A stretch of 5,972 bases of DNA from Tepidimonas sp. (GTDB lineage: Bacteria > Pseudomonadota > Gammaproteobacteria > Burkholderiales > Burkholderiaceae_C): positions 1 to 5,972 of the forward strand of contig JANWZF010000202.1 of assembly GCA_025054905.1 (NCBI GenBank), given 5' to 3'. A program made the translations under genes and the position numbers. The notes beneath the pieces are model-generated. The model was not told the DNA's origin. It searched no databases and worked only from the letters and a program-made list of their open reading frames with translations. This document shows, piece by piece, positions 5,643 to 5,972 of the stretch; positions within the stretch are counted from its first letter, which is position 1; each line of letters begins with the position of its first letter.

Positions 5643-5972
5643 TCAGGCCGGTGCCTGGGCCGCCCACCCCACCAGCGCCAGCAAGGCATCGCGGGCGCGC
5701 TCGGCCCGCTCGTGGTTGACCACCGCCACCAGCACGCGGCGGCGGCCATCGGGCCGGTGCACATAGCCCGCCAAGGCCTGCACCCCAGACAGGGTGCCAG
5801 ATTTCAGGTGCGCGGCCACGCCGGGCGCAGACCAGCGCGCCAGGGTGCCGTCGATCCCCAGCAGCGGCAGCGACGCCACGTAGTCCGGCGCCCACGGCTG
5901 CCGCCAGGCCCATTGCAGCAGACGCACCAGCGCCACCGGCGTCAGACGCGCGCTACGGCTCAGCCCGGCGCC
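5643..5972 (-). CDS. dacB: D-alanyl-D-alanine carboxypeptidase/endopeptidase (PBP4, peptidase S13), C-terminal part; 5' end cut by window edge
   Basis: The reverse strand is open from the right edge to TGA at 5645-5643, giving 109 visible residues. They begin GAGLSRSARLTPVALVRLL, matching the GSGLSR segment typical of PBP4. The third penicillin-binding motif is KSG at 5804-5796 in the context HLKSGTLSGVQALAGYV, the S13 version of KTG(T/S)L. This is followed by the strand RRVLVAVVNHERA and a C-terminal helix. The enzyme trims or cuts peptidoglycan cross-links in the periplasm through a serine acyl-enzyme; the catalytic SxxK and SxN motifs and the signal peptide would lie beyond the window. KSG in place of KTG is conservative. 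It converges on the GGDEF gene with an 18-base gap, with no reason in sequence to link it to the catabolic operon. A GTG at 5936 is internal to the domain and not the true start. Confidence 0.9.
   Translation of the reverse strand, partial: GAGLSRSARLTPVALVRLLQWAWRQPWAPDYVASLPLLGIDGTLARWSAPGVAAHLKSGTLSGVQALAGYVHRPDGRRRVLVAVVNHERAERARDALLALVGWAAQAPA

Noticed and set aside
5620..5647. Inverted repeat CCTGA/TCAGG between the convergent GGDEF-like and dacB genes as a shared terminator
   Set aside because: The stem is only five pairs plus a possible three-pair inner stem, with no T tract, and part of the symmetry arises because both genes end in TGA on opposite strands.

Overview
This is a GC-rich (roughly 70% by eye), densely coding bacterial window. 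Protein style, base composition and gene content suggest a betaproteobacterium, probably of the Burkholderiales (Comamonadaceae-like). That placement is inferred, because no taxonomic marker gene is present. No RNA genes, insertion sequences, CRISPR arrays or large repeats are visible, and no gene-free stretch exceeds 135 bases.

Layout. The left side reads leftward. It holds proA (gamma-glutamyl phosphate reductase, proline synthesis), which runs off the left edge a few residues short of its end. Upstream of proA is a MarR-family regulator whose stop codon overlaps the proA start (ATGA). A 135-base divergent intergenic region follows. Its AT-rich core carries a good sigma70-type promoter for the rightward operon and an overlapping imperfect palindrome that is the best candidate MarR operator. 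The rightward operon has three genes: a flavin monooxygenase that best fits 3-hydroxybenzoate 6-hydroxylase, gentisate 1,2-dioxygenase, and an FAH-family fumarylpyruvate hydrolase. After a 40-base gap comes a small membrane-anchored protein with a degenerate GGDEF domain (GQAEF). The right edge holds the leftward C-terminal part of a PBP4-type D-Ala-D-Ala carboxypeptidase (dacB), converging on the GGDEF gene.

How the genes work together. The core is a compact gentisate-pathway cassette: 3-hydroxybenzoate to gentisate (flavin hydroxylase), gentisate to maleylpyruvate (ring cleavage), and an acylpyruvate to pyruvate plus a C4 acid (hydrolase). The divergent MarR protein is the likely effector-responsive repressor. 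No maleylpyruvate isomerase and no aromatic-acid transporter are seen here. The cassette sits between housekeeping genes (proA, dacB).

The window is mostly an ordinary catabolic locus rather than a new system. The points most worth a second look are the MarR-proA translational coupling, the missing isomerase, a 15-codon mini-ORF joined by ATGA overlaps to the genes on both sides, and a GGDEF domain that has lost its catalytic residues but keeps an I-site-like motif.
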